A DNA stretch of 64,000 nt. Origin: Heyndrickxia sporothermodurans (GTDB lineage Bacteria > Bacillota > Bacilli > Bacillales > Bacillaceae_C). The DNA is taken from contig CP066701.1 in the NCBI GenBank assembly GCA_016756695.1, forward strand, positions 2,748,001 through 2,812,000. The letters are read 5' to 3'. The number at the start of each line of letters is the position of its first letter. The stretch's first letter is position 1. The position numbers and the translations under genes were made by a program. The notes below the pieces were generated by a model that did no database searches, was not told the origin of the DNA, and saw nothing but the letters and a program-made list of their open reading frames with translations. Positions 16,168 through 26,110 of the stretch are shown piece after piece.

Positions 16168-17577
16168 ATGCAATTTGGATTTGATTATCTCCCATATAAA
16201 TGGTTAGAAGAAATTATTAATCTAGCAGCTGAGAGAATTGTAGTTGTTGATTCGAACGGCTTGATACGCTATATAAATTCAGGTTATTGTGACTTCCTGG
16301 GAATCAAAGCTGAAGATGCAATCAATCAGCCAGTACAAAATATTATCGAAAATTCCCGAATGCATATTGTTGCAAAATCAGGACAAGCAGAGTTGTCCGC
16401 GATACAGCCAATAAAAGGTGGGGAAATGATAGCAAACCGCTATCCTCTTTTTGTTGAAGGAGAATTGGTAGGTGCAGTAGGAACAGTATTATTTCGTAAT
16501 CAACAAGAATGGTGGGATTACTCTAAAAAGATCCAACCCCTTCTAGAAGAGTTGAATTATTACAAAATTAATTATGAAAATGGACTAAAAAGTAAATATA
16601 AATTTTCTGATATTATCGGTACAAGTACAAAATTTATGTTAGCAAAAAAAATGGCTGAAAAAATATCGGTCAGCAACTCAGCGGTTTTATTAACAGGTGA
16701 ATCCGGTACAGGTAAAGAATTATTTGCTCATGCTATCCATCAAAATAGTTCTCGTGAACAATTCCCCTTTGTTCGAATTAATTGTGCATCGATACCAGAG
16801 CATTTATTGGAATCCGAACTTTTTGGCTATGATGAGGGTGCTTTTACCGGAGCTAAAAAAGGTGGAAAAAGAGGAAAGTTTGAGCTTGCTAATTTCGGTA
16901 CTATATTTTTAGATGAAATTGGAGATATGCCTTTATCGATGCAAAGTAAACTTTTGCGGGTTTTACAAGAAGGAGAAGTTGAGCGGGTAGGAGGTCAGAA
17001 GCCGAAGACAATTGATGTCCGAATTATTGCAGCGACACATCGAAACCTAGAGAAAATGATTGAAGAAGGCACTTTTCGGCAAGATCTGTATTATCGGTTA
17101 AATGTGATTAAATTGGAAATTCCACCTCTCCGCGAAAGAAAAGAAGATATTCCATATATAGCGACGTACTTATTGAAAAAGCTTGAAAAAAAGTTTCATC
17201 AACACGGAATAAACCTGACCAATCGTGTTATTTCAAAGCTTCAACAACATAATTGGCCAGGAAATATCCGTGAATTAGAAAATGTATTGGAAAGAGCTGT
17301 TAATGTATTAGAGGGAAACACAATTGATATTGTTCATTTACCGTTATATTTACGCGAAAATGGTCATTTTCTATCCGAAAAACAAAAAGTGTATGTCGAT
17401 TACAATAATCATTCGGATAGTTTCCCAACGTTGAAGGAAACTTTATCTTTAGTAGAAAAGCAGGCAATTATAAACGCTTTACAATTGAGTAACGGAAATA
17501 AACTTGAAGCTTCAAAGTTATTAGGAATAGGGAAAACTAGTTTATATGATAAATGTAAACAATATAATATTAAATAA
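16168..17577 (+). CDS. Sigma-54-dependent activator, PAS-AAA+-HTH
   Basis: A 469-residue enhancer-binding protein. Order: N-terminal PAS domain (about 14-110, IVVVDSNGLIRYINSGYCDF), AAA+ domain (about 145-375) with Walker A GESGTGKE at 177-184, the sigma-54 contact loop GAFTGA at 224-229, Walker B TIFLDEIGDM, and a C-terminal Fis-type helix-turn-helix (NKLEASKLLGIGKTSLYDKC). The PAS domain probably senses a metabolite; which one is not visible. Placed directly after the permease and dehydrogenase, it is the obvious activator of the -24/-12 promoter at 13623. TATAAT at 16126-16131 suggests its own sigma-A promoter. Confidence 0.93.
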   Translation: MQFGFDYLPYKWLEEIINLAAERIVVVDSNGLIRYINSGYCDFLGIKAEDAINQPVQNIIENSRMHIVAKSGQAELSAIQPIKGGEMIANRYPLFVEGELVGAVGTVLFRNQQEWWDYSKKIQPLLEELNYYKINYENGLKSKYKFSDIIGTSTKFMLAKKMAEKISVSNSAVLLTGESGTGKELFAHAIHQNSSREQFPFVRINCASIPEHLLESELFGYDEGAFTGAKKGGKRGKFELANFGTIFLDEIGDMPLSMQSKLLRVLQEGEVERVGGQKPKTIDVRIIAATHRNLEKMIEEGTFRQDLYYRLNVIKLEIPPLRERKEDIPYIATYLLKKLEKKFHQHGINLTNRVISKLQQHNWPGNIRELENVLERAVNVLEGNTIDIVHLPLYLRENGHFLSEKQKVYVDYNNHSDSFPTLKETLSLVEKQAIINALQLSNGNKLEASKLLGIGKTSLYDKCKQYNIK

Positions 17578-17584
17578 TCATACT

Positions 17585-17627
17585 TAAGGAGTAGTCCAAC
17601 AATTGCCGGACTAACTCCTTTTTTTAT
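17585..17627 (+). terminator. Terminator of the sigma-54 regulator gene
   Basis: AAGGAGT-AGTCC pairs with GGACTAACTCCTT, followed by seven T residues, just after the stop. Confidence 0.8.
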
Positions 17628-17707
17628 CTATAGGCTGTTTTCGCAAACTTTGTTGCTATTGATCAGTATGAAGGTGATTAGGTCATTGTATTTAACAAAT
17701 ATGAACA

Positions 17708-17847
17708 CGCAGAGTGGATTGGAGCGGAAGGAACCTGACTCCTGCGGGACATAGAGGAAAAGTCGAGACCCCACAGGCGCGTGCGCCGAGGAGGCTCGAC
17801 TTCCTCCCCGCGGAAAGCAGGTTCCTGTAGCGGAAAGGAACGGTCTT
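17708..17847 (+). repeat. Structured dispersed repeat, copy 2
   Basis: Second copy of the element at 7785-7927, same orientation. Stems: GGAACCTG (17730-17737) with CAGGTTCC (17818-17825), GTCGAG (17762-17767) with CTCGAC (17795-17800), and an inner GGCGCGTGCGCC hairpin. Arms differ from copy 1 but still pair. It occupies the 354-bp gap before addB; nothing else is visible there. Confidence 0.85.
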
Positions 17848-17932
17848 TGTGCTGCCAGTTATTTCATCCATGAAAAAATGGGAGAAGATATATTATAATA
17901 GAAGAATACGAGTTTAAGTAGGAGATGAAATT

Positions 17933-20900
17933 ATGTCTGTTCGCTTTGTCATTGGTCGTTCTGGAACGGGCAAAACAAGGTTTATTAATGAGGAAATTCG
18001 AACCAATCTATATGATAATCCTAATGGCACACCCATAATATATTTAGTCCCTGATCAAATGACTTTTTTATCTGAATATAGCTTAATCAAAACCCCAGGA
18101 TTAGGGGGAATGATCCGTGCACAAGTGTTTAGCTTTTCTCGACTCGCCTGGAGAATTTTACAAGAAACAGGTGGATTCAATCGAATGCATATTACAAATG
18201 AAGGATTAAATATGTTAATTCGAAAAATCATTGAGGATAAAAAAGATGAATTAAAACTTTTTGGAAGAGCTGCCGATAAAACAGGGTTCATTCATCATGT
18301 AGAAATGATGTTAACAGAATTCAAACGATATTGTATACATCCGGAAGACATCGTCGTTAAGCGAGAAGAAATGGAGACGAATGGATCCAAGGTGCTTGCG
18401 GATAAATTGCATGATTTACAATTAATTTATCATGATTTTGAAAAGAGACTAGTAAATAAATACATTGATTCGGATGATTATTTAAATTTACTTGCAGAAT
18501 CAATCCAATCCTCTCATTATTTACAAGATGCGGAGATTTATATCGACGGTTTTCATAGTTTTACACCACAAGAATATATGGTTATTGGACAACTAATGAA
18601 AGCTTGTAAACGTGTAACAATCGCATTGACATTAGATCGACCGTTCCGTAACGAATTACCAAACGATTTGCATTTATTTAGAATGACGGGTGAAACCTAT
18701 TCAACATTAGTAGAGATGTCTACTGTGAATGGGGTGGAAGTAGAAGAAAATATTGTTTTAAAACAATTAGTTCGTTATAAAGATGAGAGTTTAGCCTATT
18801 TGGAAGCAAATTTTGAAACACTTCCTGTACAACCTTACGAGTATGAACCTCAAGCTGGGCTATTTCAGGCAGTCAATCGAAGGGCTGAAATTGAAGCAAT
18901 AGCCCGAGAAATTCGTGAGCTCGTAAGAAAAAACAAGTATCGTTATCAGGACATAGCTGTTTTAGTTCGGAATGGTCACGAATATCAAGAGTTACTTGAA
19001 ACTTGTTTTTTTGATCATCATATTCCTTATTTCATTGATCAAAAGCGATCAATGTTAAATCATCCTTTGATTGAACTCATTCGTTCTGTTTTAGAAATTA
19101 TTACCGGGTCTTGGCGGTATGAAGCTGTGTTTCGAGCGGTGAAAACGGATTTGTTATTTCCTTTAAATCAGCATTCCGGAAGACTTAGAGAAAAGATGGA
19201 CATGCTCGAAAATTATGTACTCGCATACGGAATCCAAGGATCGAAATGGACAAGTAAAGATCGCTGGAGTTATCGTAGATTCCGAGGGTTAGAGATGGAA
19301 CATACGATACAAACGGACAAAGAAAAGGAAATGGAACAAGAAATTAATGATCTACGTTTATTAATTACAAATCCGATTGTTAAACTATCAAAAAGAATGA
19401 ACAAAGGGGTAAACGGAAGGGAATTATGTGAGGCACTGTATTTATTTTTAGAAGAGTTGCAAATTCCTGCAAAGCTTGAAATGCTAAGAAATCAAGCGGA
19501 GGAAAAAGGTAACTTATTGTCTGCCGGGGAACATGATCAAGCATGGAATGCGGTGATGGAGTTATTAGATCAGTTTGTGGAAATTTTTGATGATGAAAAT
19601 ATAACGATAAAGAAGTTTGCAACTATTTTGGATGCGGGAATTGAAGCGATGGAGTTCTCCATTGTTCCGCCGGCTATTGATCAGGTAATAGTTGCAAATC
19701 TTGAGCAATCGCGGTTATCGGATATAAAAGTTGCATTCATCATCGGCCTAAATGATGGTGTGATGCCTGCCAAAATCAATGAGGAAGGTGTATTAGCTGA
19801 TTCCGATCGCGAAGAGTTAATAAATAATGGAATGAAAATCGCATCGAGCAGCAAAACGAGATTACTTGATGAGGAATTTATTGCCTATAAAGCATTCACA
19901 ACACCTTCCCAGAAATTATATCTATCGTACCCAATTGCAAATGAGGAGGGAAAAGCACTTCTACCATCTCCGTATATAAAAAGAATGAAAGAAATGTTTC
20001 CAAAATTGAACGAGAAAGTGATCGTAAATGATCCTTCCGAATTAATGGATGAGGAGCAAATTGATTACATCTCACATCCAAATTCGGCGATTGCCTTTTT
20101 AACATCACAGTTGCAATTAAAAATACGAAAGTACCCTGTTGCCGATATGTGGTGGGATGTTTACAATTTTTATTTTGAAGATTTATTCCAGAAACAGCGT
20201 GCTAAACATGTATTATCGAGCCTCTTTTATCAAAATCATGCAAAGAAACTTTCGGAAGAAACGAGTAAGGAGCTATATGGTGAAACGATATTAGCCAGTG
20301 TTTCGAGGATGGAGCTTTTTCATTCCTGTCCATTTGCACATTTTACAACCCACGGATTAAGACTTCGTGAACGAGAAATATTTAAGCTTGAGGCACCAGG
20401 TATCGGTGATCTATTCCATGGTGCATTAAAATGGATTTCAGATAATCTTCAAAAAAATGGATTTACCTGGTCGAATCTTACGGAAAAACAATGTCTACAT
20501 CTAGCAAAAGAAGCAGTAGCATATTTGTCACCAAGACTTCAGCATCAAATATTGTTAAGCTCGAATCGTCATCATTATATTAAACGTAAGCTTGAACAAG
20601 TCATCGGAAGGGCTTCGCTCATATTAAGTGAGCATGCTAAAATTAGTGGATTTGCTCCTATTGGGATGGAGCTTGGATTTGGACCGAGAGCCGCCTTGCC
20701 GCCATTATCGTTTACTTTAAAAAATGGAACAAAAATGGAACTGCAAGGAAGAATTGACCGGGTGGACAAAGCCCAAGATCAAAATGGCGTTTATTTAAGA
20801 ATTATTGATTATAAATCAAGCCCACGGGAGTTGGATTTAACTGAAGTATATTATGGTTTGGCATTGCAAATGCTGACTTATTTGGATATTGTCGTAACCC

Positions 20901-21415
20901 ATTCAAAAAATTTAATCGGTACAGAAGGCTTACCGGCTGGTGTGTTATATTTTCATATGCACAATCCGATTATTAACAGTAATCGAATTTTAACAATGGA
21001 TGAGATCGATGAGGAGATTTTTAAAAGATTTAAAATGAAAGGTTTGTTAGTAGAGGATCCGGATGTTATAAAGTTAATGGATCAAACATTAGAGACGGGA
21101 AGTTCAAAAATCGTTGCCGCCGAAATCAAAAAAGATGGTTCCTTATCAGCGCGTTCACAGGTCGCTTCAGCAAAGGATTTCTCGCTGATGAGTCATTATG
21201 TTAGAAATCGATATAAGAAATCGGGAAATGAAATTACATCTGGAAATGTCGATATTGCTCCGTACAAGCTTAAAAAGAAAACACCGTGTGAATATTGTTC
21301 ATTCAAATCGGTTTGTCAATTTGACCAGTCATTAGAAGATAATGATTACAGAGTACTAACCCCAAGTAAACCGGAGGAAATTCTAGCGCGCATGAGAGAG
21401 GAGGTAAATCAATGA
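17933..21415 (+). CDS. addB: AddB, helicase-exonuclease subunit B
   Basis: AddB pairs with AddA to resect double-strand breaks and load RecA, the Bacillus equivalent of RecBCD. The 1160-residue protein starts with Walker A GRSGTGKT at residues 8-15. The C-terminal nuclease domain has the RecB-like motif around LRIIDYKSS. The iron-sulfur cluster cysteines are present: one in FHSCPFAHF (about 800) and three in CEYCSFKSVC (1119, 1122, 1128). AddB recognises Chi but its own helicase site is degenerate. Its stop overlaps the addA start by 4 nt. Confidence 0.97.
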   Translation: MSVRFVIGRSGTGKTRFINEEIRTNLYDNPNGTPIIYLVPDQMTFLSEYSLIKTPGLGGMIRAQVFSFSRLAWRILQETGGFNRMHITNEGLNMLIRKIIEDKKDELKLFGRAADKTGFIHHVEMMLTEFKRYCIHPEDIVVKREEMETNGSKVLADKLHDLQLIYHDFEKRLVNKYIDSDDYLNLLAESIQSSHYLQDAEIYIDGFHSFTPQEYMVIGQLMKACKRVTIALTLDRPFRNELPNDLHLFRMTGETYSTLVEMSTVNGVEVEENIVLKQLVRYKDESLAYLEANFETLPVQPYEYEPQAGLFQAVNRRAEIEAIAREIRELVRKNKYRYQDIAVLVRNGHEYQELLETCFFDHHIPYFIDQKRSMLNHPLIELIRSVLEIITGSWRYEAVFRAVKTDLLFPLNQHSGRLREKMDMLENYVLAYGIQGSKWTSKDRWSYRRFRGLEMEHTIQTDKEKEMEQEINDLRLLITNPIVKLSKRMNKGVNGRELCEALYLFLEELQIPAKLEMLRNQAEEKGNLLSAGEHDQAWNAVMELLDQFVEIFDDENITIKKFATILDAGIEAMEFSIVPPAIDQVIVANLEQSRLSDIKVAFIIGLNDGVMPAKINEEGVLADSDREELINNGMKIASSSKTRLLDEEFIAYKAFTTPSQKLYLSYPIANEEGKALLPSPYIKRMKEMFPKLNEKVIVNDPSELMDEEQIDYISHPNSAIAFLTSQLQLKIRKYPVADMWWDVYNFYFEDLFQKQRAKHVLSSLFYQNHAKKLSEETSKELYGETILASVSRMELFHSCPFAHFTTHGLRLREREIFKLEAPGIGDLFHGALKWISDNLQKNGFTWSNLTEKQCLHLAKEAVAYLSPRLQHQILLSSNRHHYIKRKLEQVIGRASLILSEHAKISGFAPIGMELGFGPRAALPPLSFTLKNGTKMELQGRIDRVDKAQDQNGVYLRIIDYKSSPRELDLTEVYYGLALQMLTYLDIVVTHSKNLIGTEGLPAGVLYFHMHNPIINSNRILTMDEIDEEIFKRFKMKGLLVEDPDVIKLMDQTLETGSSKIVAAEIKKDGSLSARSQVASAKDFSLMSHYVRNRYKKSGNEITSGNVDIAPYKLKKKTPCEYCSFKSVCQFDQSLEDNDYRVLTPSKPEEILARMREEVNQ

Positions 21416-24400
21416 AAACATTCATACCATCTAAGCCACAGGATGTAACATGGACAGATGACCAGTGGAAAGCCATTTATGCAAAGGACCAAAATATATT
21501 AGTCGCTGCAGCAGCGGGATCGGGGAAAACGGCAGTATTAGTAGAAAGAATGATAAAAAAAATTATTGACGATGAAGACTCGATAGACGTTGATGAATTA
21601 TTGGTTGTTACATTCACGAATGCATCTGCAGCTGAAATGAGACATCGAATAGGGGAAGCAATTGAAAAGGAAATTGTTAAAAACCCAAGTTCTAGCCGCT
21701 TGCGACGTCAACTCAGTCTCTTAAACAAAGCATCGATATCAACCCTTCATTCCTTCTGTTTGGAAGTGATACGAAAATATTATTATTTAATAGATATTGA
21801 TCCAAGCTTTAGAATAGCTGATTCTACTGAAGCTGTTCTATTAAGGGATGAAGTACTTGACGAATTGTTTGAGGATGAGTATGGAAAAGAAGATAATGAG
21901 TCATTTTTTAAAGTTGTTGATACATTTACGAATGACCGTAGCGATTCTGCATTACAAGAGTTAATCCAAAAATTGTATGAATTCTCACGCTCTCATCCTT
22001 TTCCCGATAAGTGGTTAGATGATGTACTAACGATGTATCATGTCGATGAAGCAACAAAAATTGAAAACCTCCCGTTTATAAACATATTGCTTTTTGATAT
22101 CAAACTCCAATTACAAGGCGCGAAAGAATCACTTGAGGAAGCCTATGAGATGACTAAGCTTCCTGCCGGACCTGCACCGCGTGCAGAAAATTATTTGAAT
22201 GATATCGCTATTGTGGATCGTTTATTACAGGCAAGTGAATTGTCTTGGCAAGATCTTTACGATGAAATGAATGCCTGGAGTTTCACCCGTGCAAAAAGCT
22301 GCAGGGGGGACGACTTTGATAAACAACTTGTCAAAGAGGCGGATGATTTAAGAAAAGCTGCAAAAAAGGGGTTAGAAAAGTTAAAAGAAGAGTTTTTTTC
22401 ACGGAAGCCGGAAAGTTTTCTAAAAGATATGTATGAGATGAAGGATGTTATCGCTTCACTTATCGAGCTTACCAAAAAATACGCAATTCGTTTTACAAAT
22501 ATAAAAAAAGAAAAAGGATTAGTCGACTTTTCGGATTTAGAGCATTATTGCCTTCAAATATTAATGGATTCCGAATCAAATATGGAAAGCCCTAAACCTT
22601 CTGTTGCAGCACTTGCCTATCGCAAGCAATTTAAGGAGGTACTTGTTGACGAATATCAAGATACGAATATGGTCCAAGAAACGATATTAAAGCTTGTTAC
22701 AACGGACGGTGATTATGATGGGAATCTTTTTATGGTCGGTGATGTCAAACAATCCATCTACCGCTTCCGATTGGCGGAACCAAATCTCTTTTTAAGTAAA
22801 TATAATCGTTTCTCCTCTGAAGGAGAAAATACTGGTTTAAAAATTGATCTTTCGCAAAATTTTCGAAGTAGATTAGAAGTGTTAGCAGGGACGAATTATT
22901 TATTTAAACAAATAATGGGTACGAAGGTAGGAGAAATTGAGTATGATTCACAAGCGGAGCTTGTGAAAGGTGCAGCATATCCGGAAGATGAAGACTATCC
23001 TGTTGAGCTTGTCCTAATTGATCAGGCAGATGAAAGTGTACAATCGGAAAGTGAAGAGGACACTGAAAATAATACAGATGAATTTGATCGTACAGAGTTA
23101 GAACAATCGCAACTGGAAGCTCGTTATATGGCGAGAAAAATTAAACACTTAATAGCGGAAAAAGTGCCCGTCTATAATCCGAAAACTAAAAGTTACCGTC
23201 CTATTCAATATCGTGATATTGTTATTCTTTTACGATCCATGCCATGGGCACCGGAAATTATGGAGCAGTTTAAACTTGAAGGAATTCCGATTTATGCGGA
23301 TCTCCGGACAGGTTATTTCGATGCAACTGAAATATCAATCATGCTTTCCTTATTAAAGGTGATTGACAATCCATATCAAGACATTCCGATTGCGTCCGTT
23401 TTGCGTTCGCCTGTCTGTGGGTTAGACGAAGAAGAATTATCTACGATTCGTATTCATTCCAAGCACGGAACATTTTATGAGGCGGTAAAAAATTTCACGA
23501 TAATAAAGCCAACCCCTGAAAATGGGGAACTTCATGAAAAGCTTAGCATGTTTATTAATCAACTAAATGATTGGAGAAGTTTGGCACGCCAAGGAGCCCT
23601 ATCTGAACTTATTTGGCAATTATATCGCGACACCCATTTCTATGATTTTGTTGGTGGACTGCCTGGAGGAAAGCAAAGACAAGCGAATTTGCGTGCCTTT
23701 TATGATCGGGCAAGACAATATGAAGCAACATCATTTCGTGGCTTATTCCGTTTTCTTCGTTTTATTGAGAAAATGCAAGAGCGAGGGGATGATTTAGGGA
23801 CAGCAAGGGCACTAAGTGAGCAAGAAGATGTTGTAAAATTAATGACCATTCACTCCAGTAAAGGATTAGAATTTCCGGTGGTATTTGTTGCTGGACTATC
23901 ACGAAAGTTTAATATGATGGACATCAATCATTCTTATTTATTTGATAAAGAATTAGGATTTGCAACAAAATATGTGAATATAGCGAAACGAATTACCTAT
24001 CCTTCTTTGCCACAACTAGCATTAAAGAGAAAGAAGAAATTAGAAACGATCTCAGAAGAAATGCGCGTGCTTTATGTTGCATTAACGCGGGCGAAGGAAA
24101 AGCTATATCTCGTAGGCTCCCTGAAAAATGCGGAGAAATCATTGAATCACTGGGGAAAAACGTTAAGACATACGGATTGGCTTTTAAAGGATAGCCTTCG
24201 AGCAAGAGCTTCCAATTATTTAGATTGGATTGGCCCTGCGATCATTCGACACGAACAAAGTGAAACATTTGGACTTACGAATGTAGAAAGAAATCCACTT
24301 ATTCCTGAAGACATTACTAATCATATGTCTCGTTGGCATATCGAAATAATTAACAAATCAAGTCTTGTTGAAAGCCCTGTGGAAGACCTAGAAAACGATG

Positions 24401-25182
24401 ATACATGGCTTGAAAATGTAAAGGAAGGCAAAACGGTTAATTTTAGCTCTTCACAAAAGAACGAGATATTTGATCGACTAGCATATAAATATCCGTATGA
24501 AGAGTCAACAAGTAAACGTTCAAAACAATCCGTTTCAGAAATTAAACGTTTGTATGAAATTCGGGATGCATCAGCGAGTACTGAGTTATTAAGACAAGTA
24601 AATAAACCAATTTTTAACCGTCCTCGCTTTATGAGAGAAAAATCATTATCTCCTGCTGAACGAGGAACGGCCATGCATATGGTAATGCAACATTTACCGT
24701 TAAATGCAACACCTACAGCCGATAGCATCAGAGAATTGTTAGAGGAAATGAAAAGAAAAGAGTTATTAACAGCAGAACAAATTGAAGTGATAAATATAGA
24801 GCAAATTCTGTCCCTTTTTTCTCAAGAAATCGGAAAAATGATGTTAGCGGCGAACAATATCCAAAGGGAAGTTCCTTTTAGTATGGCCATTCAGGATAAG
24901 GACATCTATTCAGATTATCAATTGAATGATGATACGATTCTCGTTCAAGGGGTAATTGATTGTATCATTGAAAACGATGAAGGGATTTATCTCCTTGATT
25001 ATAAAACAGATGGGATTCATGATCGATATAAAGGTGGATTTGAGGAAGCAAAGCCGATCCTCGAAAATCGATACAGAGTCCAAATTGATATATACGAAAA
25101 AGCATTAAAGCAAATATTGAAAAAAGAAGTTGCGGGGAAGTACCTATACTTCTTTGATGGTGGACACTTAATAAAAATGTAG
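21412..25182 (+). CDS. addA: AddA, helicase-nuclease subunit A
   Basis: AddA (1256 residues) supplies the UvrD-type 3'-5' helicase and a nuclease site of the AddAB complex. Seen: Q-motif region then Walker A AAAGSGKT at 33-40, Walker B VDEYQDTN, helicase motif QNFRSR, motif VKLMTIHSSKGLEFPVVF, YVALTRAKEKLYL, and the C-terminal nuclease motif LLDYKTD. ATGA overlap with addB implies coupled translation. In B. subtilis sbcD-sbcC follow; here the gene ends against a terminator and the convergent gerP operon, so sbcDC is missing from this position. Confidence 0.97.
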   Translation: MKTFIPSKPQDVTWTDDQWKAIYAKDQNILVAAAAGSGKTAVLVERMIKKIIDDEDSIDVDELLVVTFTNASAAEMRHRIGEAIEKEIVKNPSSSRLRRQLSLLNKASISTLHSFCLEVIRKYYYLIDIDPSFRIADSTEAVLLRDEVLDELFEDEYGKEDNESFFKVVDTFTNDRSDSALQELIQKLYEFSRSHPFPDKWLDDVLTMYHVDEATKIENLPFINILLFDIKLQLQGAKESLEEAYEMTKLPAGPAPRAENYLNDIAIVDRLLQASELSWQDLYDEMNAWSFTRAKSCRGDDFDKQLVKEADDLRKAAKKGLEKLKEEFFSRKPESFLKDMYEMKDVIASLIELTKKYAIRFTNIKKEKGLVDFSDLEHYCLQILMDSESNMESPKPSVAALAYRKQFKEVLVDEYQDTNMVQETILKLVTTDGDYDGNLFMVGDVKQSIYRFRLAEPNLFLSKYNRFSSEGENTGLKIDLSQNFRSRLEVLAGTNYLFKQIMGTKVGEIEYDSQAELVKGAAYPEDEDYPVELVLIDQADESVQSESEEDTENNTDEFDRTELEQSQLEARYMARKIKHLIAEKVPVYNPKTKSYRPIQYRDIVILLRSMPWAPEIMEQFKLEGIPIYADLRTGYFDATEISIMLSLLKVIDNPYQDIPIASVLRSPVCGLDEEELSTIRIHSKHGTFYEAVKNFTIIKPTPENGELHEKLSMFINQLNDWRSLARQGALSELIWQLYRDTHFYDFVGGLPGGKQRQANLRAFYDRARQYEATSFRGLFRFLRFIEKMQERGDDLGTARALSEQEDVVKLMTIHSSKGLEFPVVFVAGLSRKFNMMDINHSYLFDKELGFATKYVNIAKRITYPSLPQLALKRKKKLETISEEMRVLYVALTRAKEKLYLVGSLKNAEKSLNHWGKTLRHTDWLLKDSLRARASNYLDWIGPAIIRHEQSETFGLTNVERNPLIPEDITNHMSRWHIEIINKSSLVESPVEDLENDDTWLENVKEGKTVNFSSSQKNEIFDRLAYKYPYEESTSKRSKQSVSEIKRLYEIRDASASTELLRQVNKPIFNRPRFMREKSLSPAERGTAMHMVMQHLPLNATPTADSIRELLEEMKRKELLTAEQIEVINIEQILSLFSQEIGKMMLAANNIQREVPFSMAIQDKDIYSDYQLNDDTILVQGVIDCIIENDEGIYLLDYKTDGIHDRYKGGFEEAKPILENRYRVQIDIYEKALKQILKKEVAGKYLYFFDGGHLIKM

Positions 25183-25214
25183 GCTTTAGCTACTATTCAC
25201 TTCAATAAAAACGT

Positions 25215-25244
25215 AAAAAAATCGGCATTGCGCCGATTTTTTAT
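25215..25244. terminator. Bidirectional terminator between addA and gerPF
   Basis: AAAAAATCGGC pairs with GCCGATTTTTT around a short loop, in the convergent gap. Confidence 0.8.
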
Positions 25245-25260
25245 TGTCCTCCACATTTAC

Positions 25261-25482
25261 TTAGTTATTTCCCGCAATCGGTTGATCAACTAAATTGGTG
25301 TCAATGGTAGGATTGATACTAAATCCATTAGCAACATAGAAGAGGGCACCAGTATTTGTAGATCCCGATCCACTAGATGCTTTTGTACTGGTTTTAGGAG
25401 AAATAACCGCGGTATCACCAAAATGTACAACACCGTTGCCACCAACATTTACAATTTGTGTAGCTCCGACGATAGCAGGCAT
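25261..25482 (-). CDS. gerPF: GerPF, spore germination protein
   Basis: A 73-residue protein of the GerPA/GerPF family. The start MPAIVGATQIVNVGGNGVVH and the Gly/Ser-rich middle (KASSGSGSTNTG) ending in DQPIAGNN are typical. GerP proteins sit in the spore coat and let germinants reach their receptors in the inner membrane. It is assigned as GerPF, not GerPA, because it is the last gene of the operon. An AAGGATG site lies upstream. It is downstream of the IS66 insertion, so its expression may depend on read-through. Confidence 0.9.
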   Translation of the reverse strand: MPAIVGATQIVNVGGNGVVHFGDTAVISPKTSTKASSGSGSTNTGALFYVANGFSINPTIDTNLVDQPIAGNN

Positions 25483-25559
25483 GAGACAACATCCTTTTTA
25501 TAAAGAAAATAATTTACTATTATAGTTTATGATAGAGATGATGTTTTGTGTCTGTTTTC

Positions 25560-25934
25560 CTACCTATGTTCCAGCTGTCGAGTATGGTGAACTCTTGCTT
25601 CTAGATATGCTCTTTTCGTGTTTCCAATTTGAAAAATAGAACTTGTGGAGATCCCGATAATTCTCACTTTTGACACGTGAATAGTAGGATTCGCATTAAA
25701 GCGGTTAAATTGTAATTTTTCTGTAATTGGTGGGAGTGGAATTGGTTCCTTGAAATTGGCGAAGTCTTCGTAATCTGCTTCAAATCCATAAAATAGCTCT
25801 TGCTCCCTTTGAACGGCAAAAACCTTTGCAAAGGCATTAATATACGATGAATCTCCAATATTGAAACTTGATGCATAAAATATATCATTAATTTTTACTT
25901 GGTTGACAATCGAGCTTCGATTCGATTTAAACAT
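25560..25934 (-). CDS. gerPE: GerPE, spore germination protein
   Basis: A 124-residue GerPE. The family pattern of short beta-rich segments with I-x-S-x-S-x-F-x-I-G is seen twice: YASSFNIGDSSYINAF near the N-terminus and GISTSSIFQIGNTKRAYLEARVHH near the C-terminus. The same S-S-x-F-x-I-G signature recurs in GerPD and GerPB, suggesting common ancestry. Its ATG overlaps the gerPD stop by one base (TAATG), so translation is coupled. The gap of 77 bp to gerPF holds its ribosome site. Confidence 0.9.
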   Translation of the reverse strand: MFKSNRSSIVNQVKINDIFYASSFNIGDSSYINAFAKVFAVQREQELFYGFEADYEDFANFKEPIPLPPITEKLQFNRFNANPTIHVSKVRIIGISTSSIFQIGNTKRAYLEARVHHTRQLEHR

Positions 25935-26110
25935 TATTTCGGAACAAATGGGGTTAAAGGGCCAATTATTAGTGATTCAGCAGGCGTGTCAAAGGTGGCT
26001 GCCTGTTGAATCGTTTCAGCATCACCAATTAAGAATAATGATGAGCTTGCTATCCCAATAATCCGTACATTTTCAACATTAATATCTCGATTTACCACAT
26101 TAAGCTCCAT
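25934..26110 (-). CDS. gerPD: GerPD, spore germination protein
   Basis: A 58-residue protein, matching the usual GerPD length. It has the GerP signature GIASSSLFLIGD followed by FDTPAESLIIGPL, which is close to canonical GerPD C-termini. ATG 26110 is preferred over 26125 because GGAGATGATCC lies just before it and gives the family length. The start overlaps the end of gerPC by 11 nt. Confidence 0.9.
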   Translation of the reverse strand: MELNVVNRDINVENVRIIGIASSSLFLIGDAETIQQAATFDTPAESLIIGPLTPFVPK

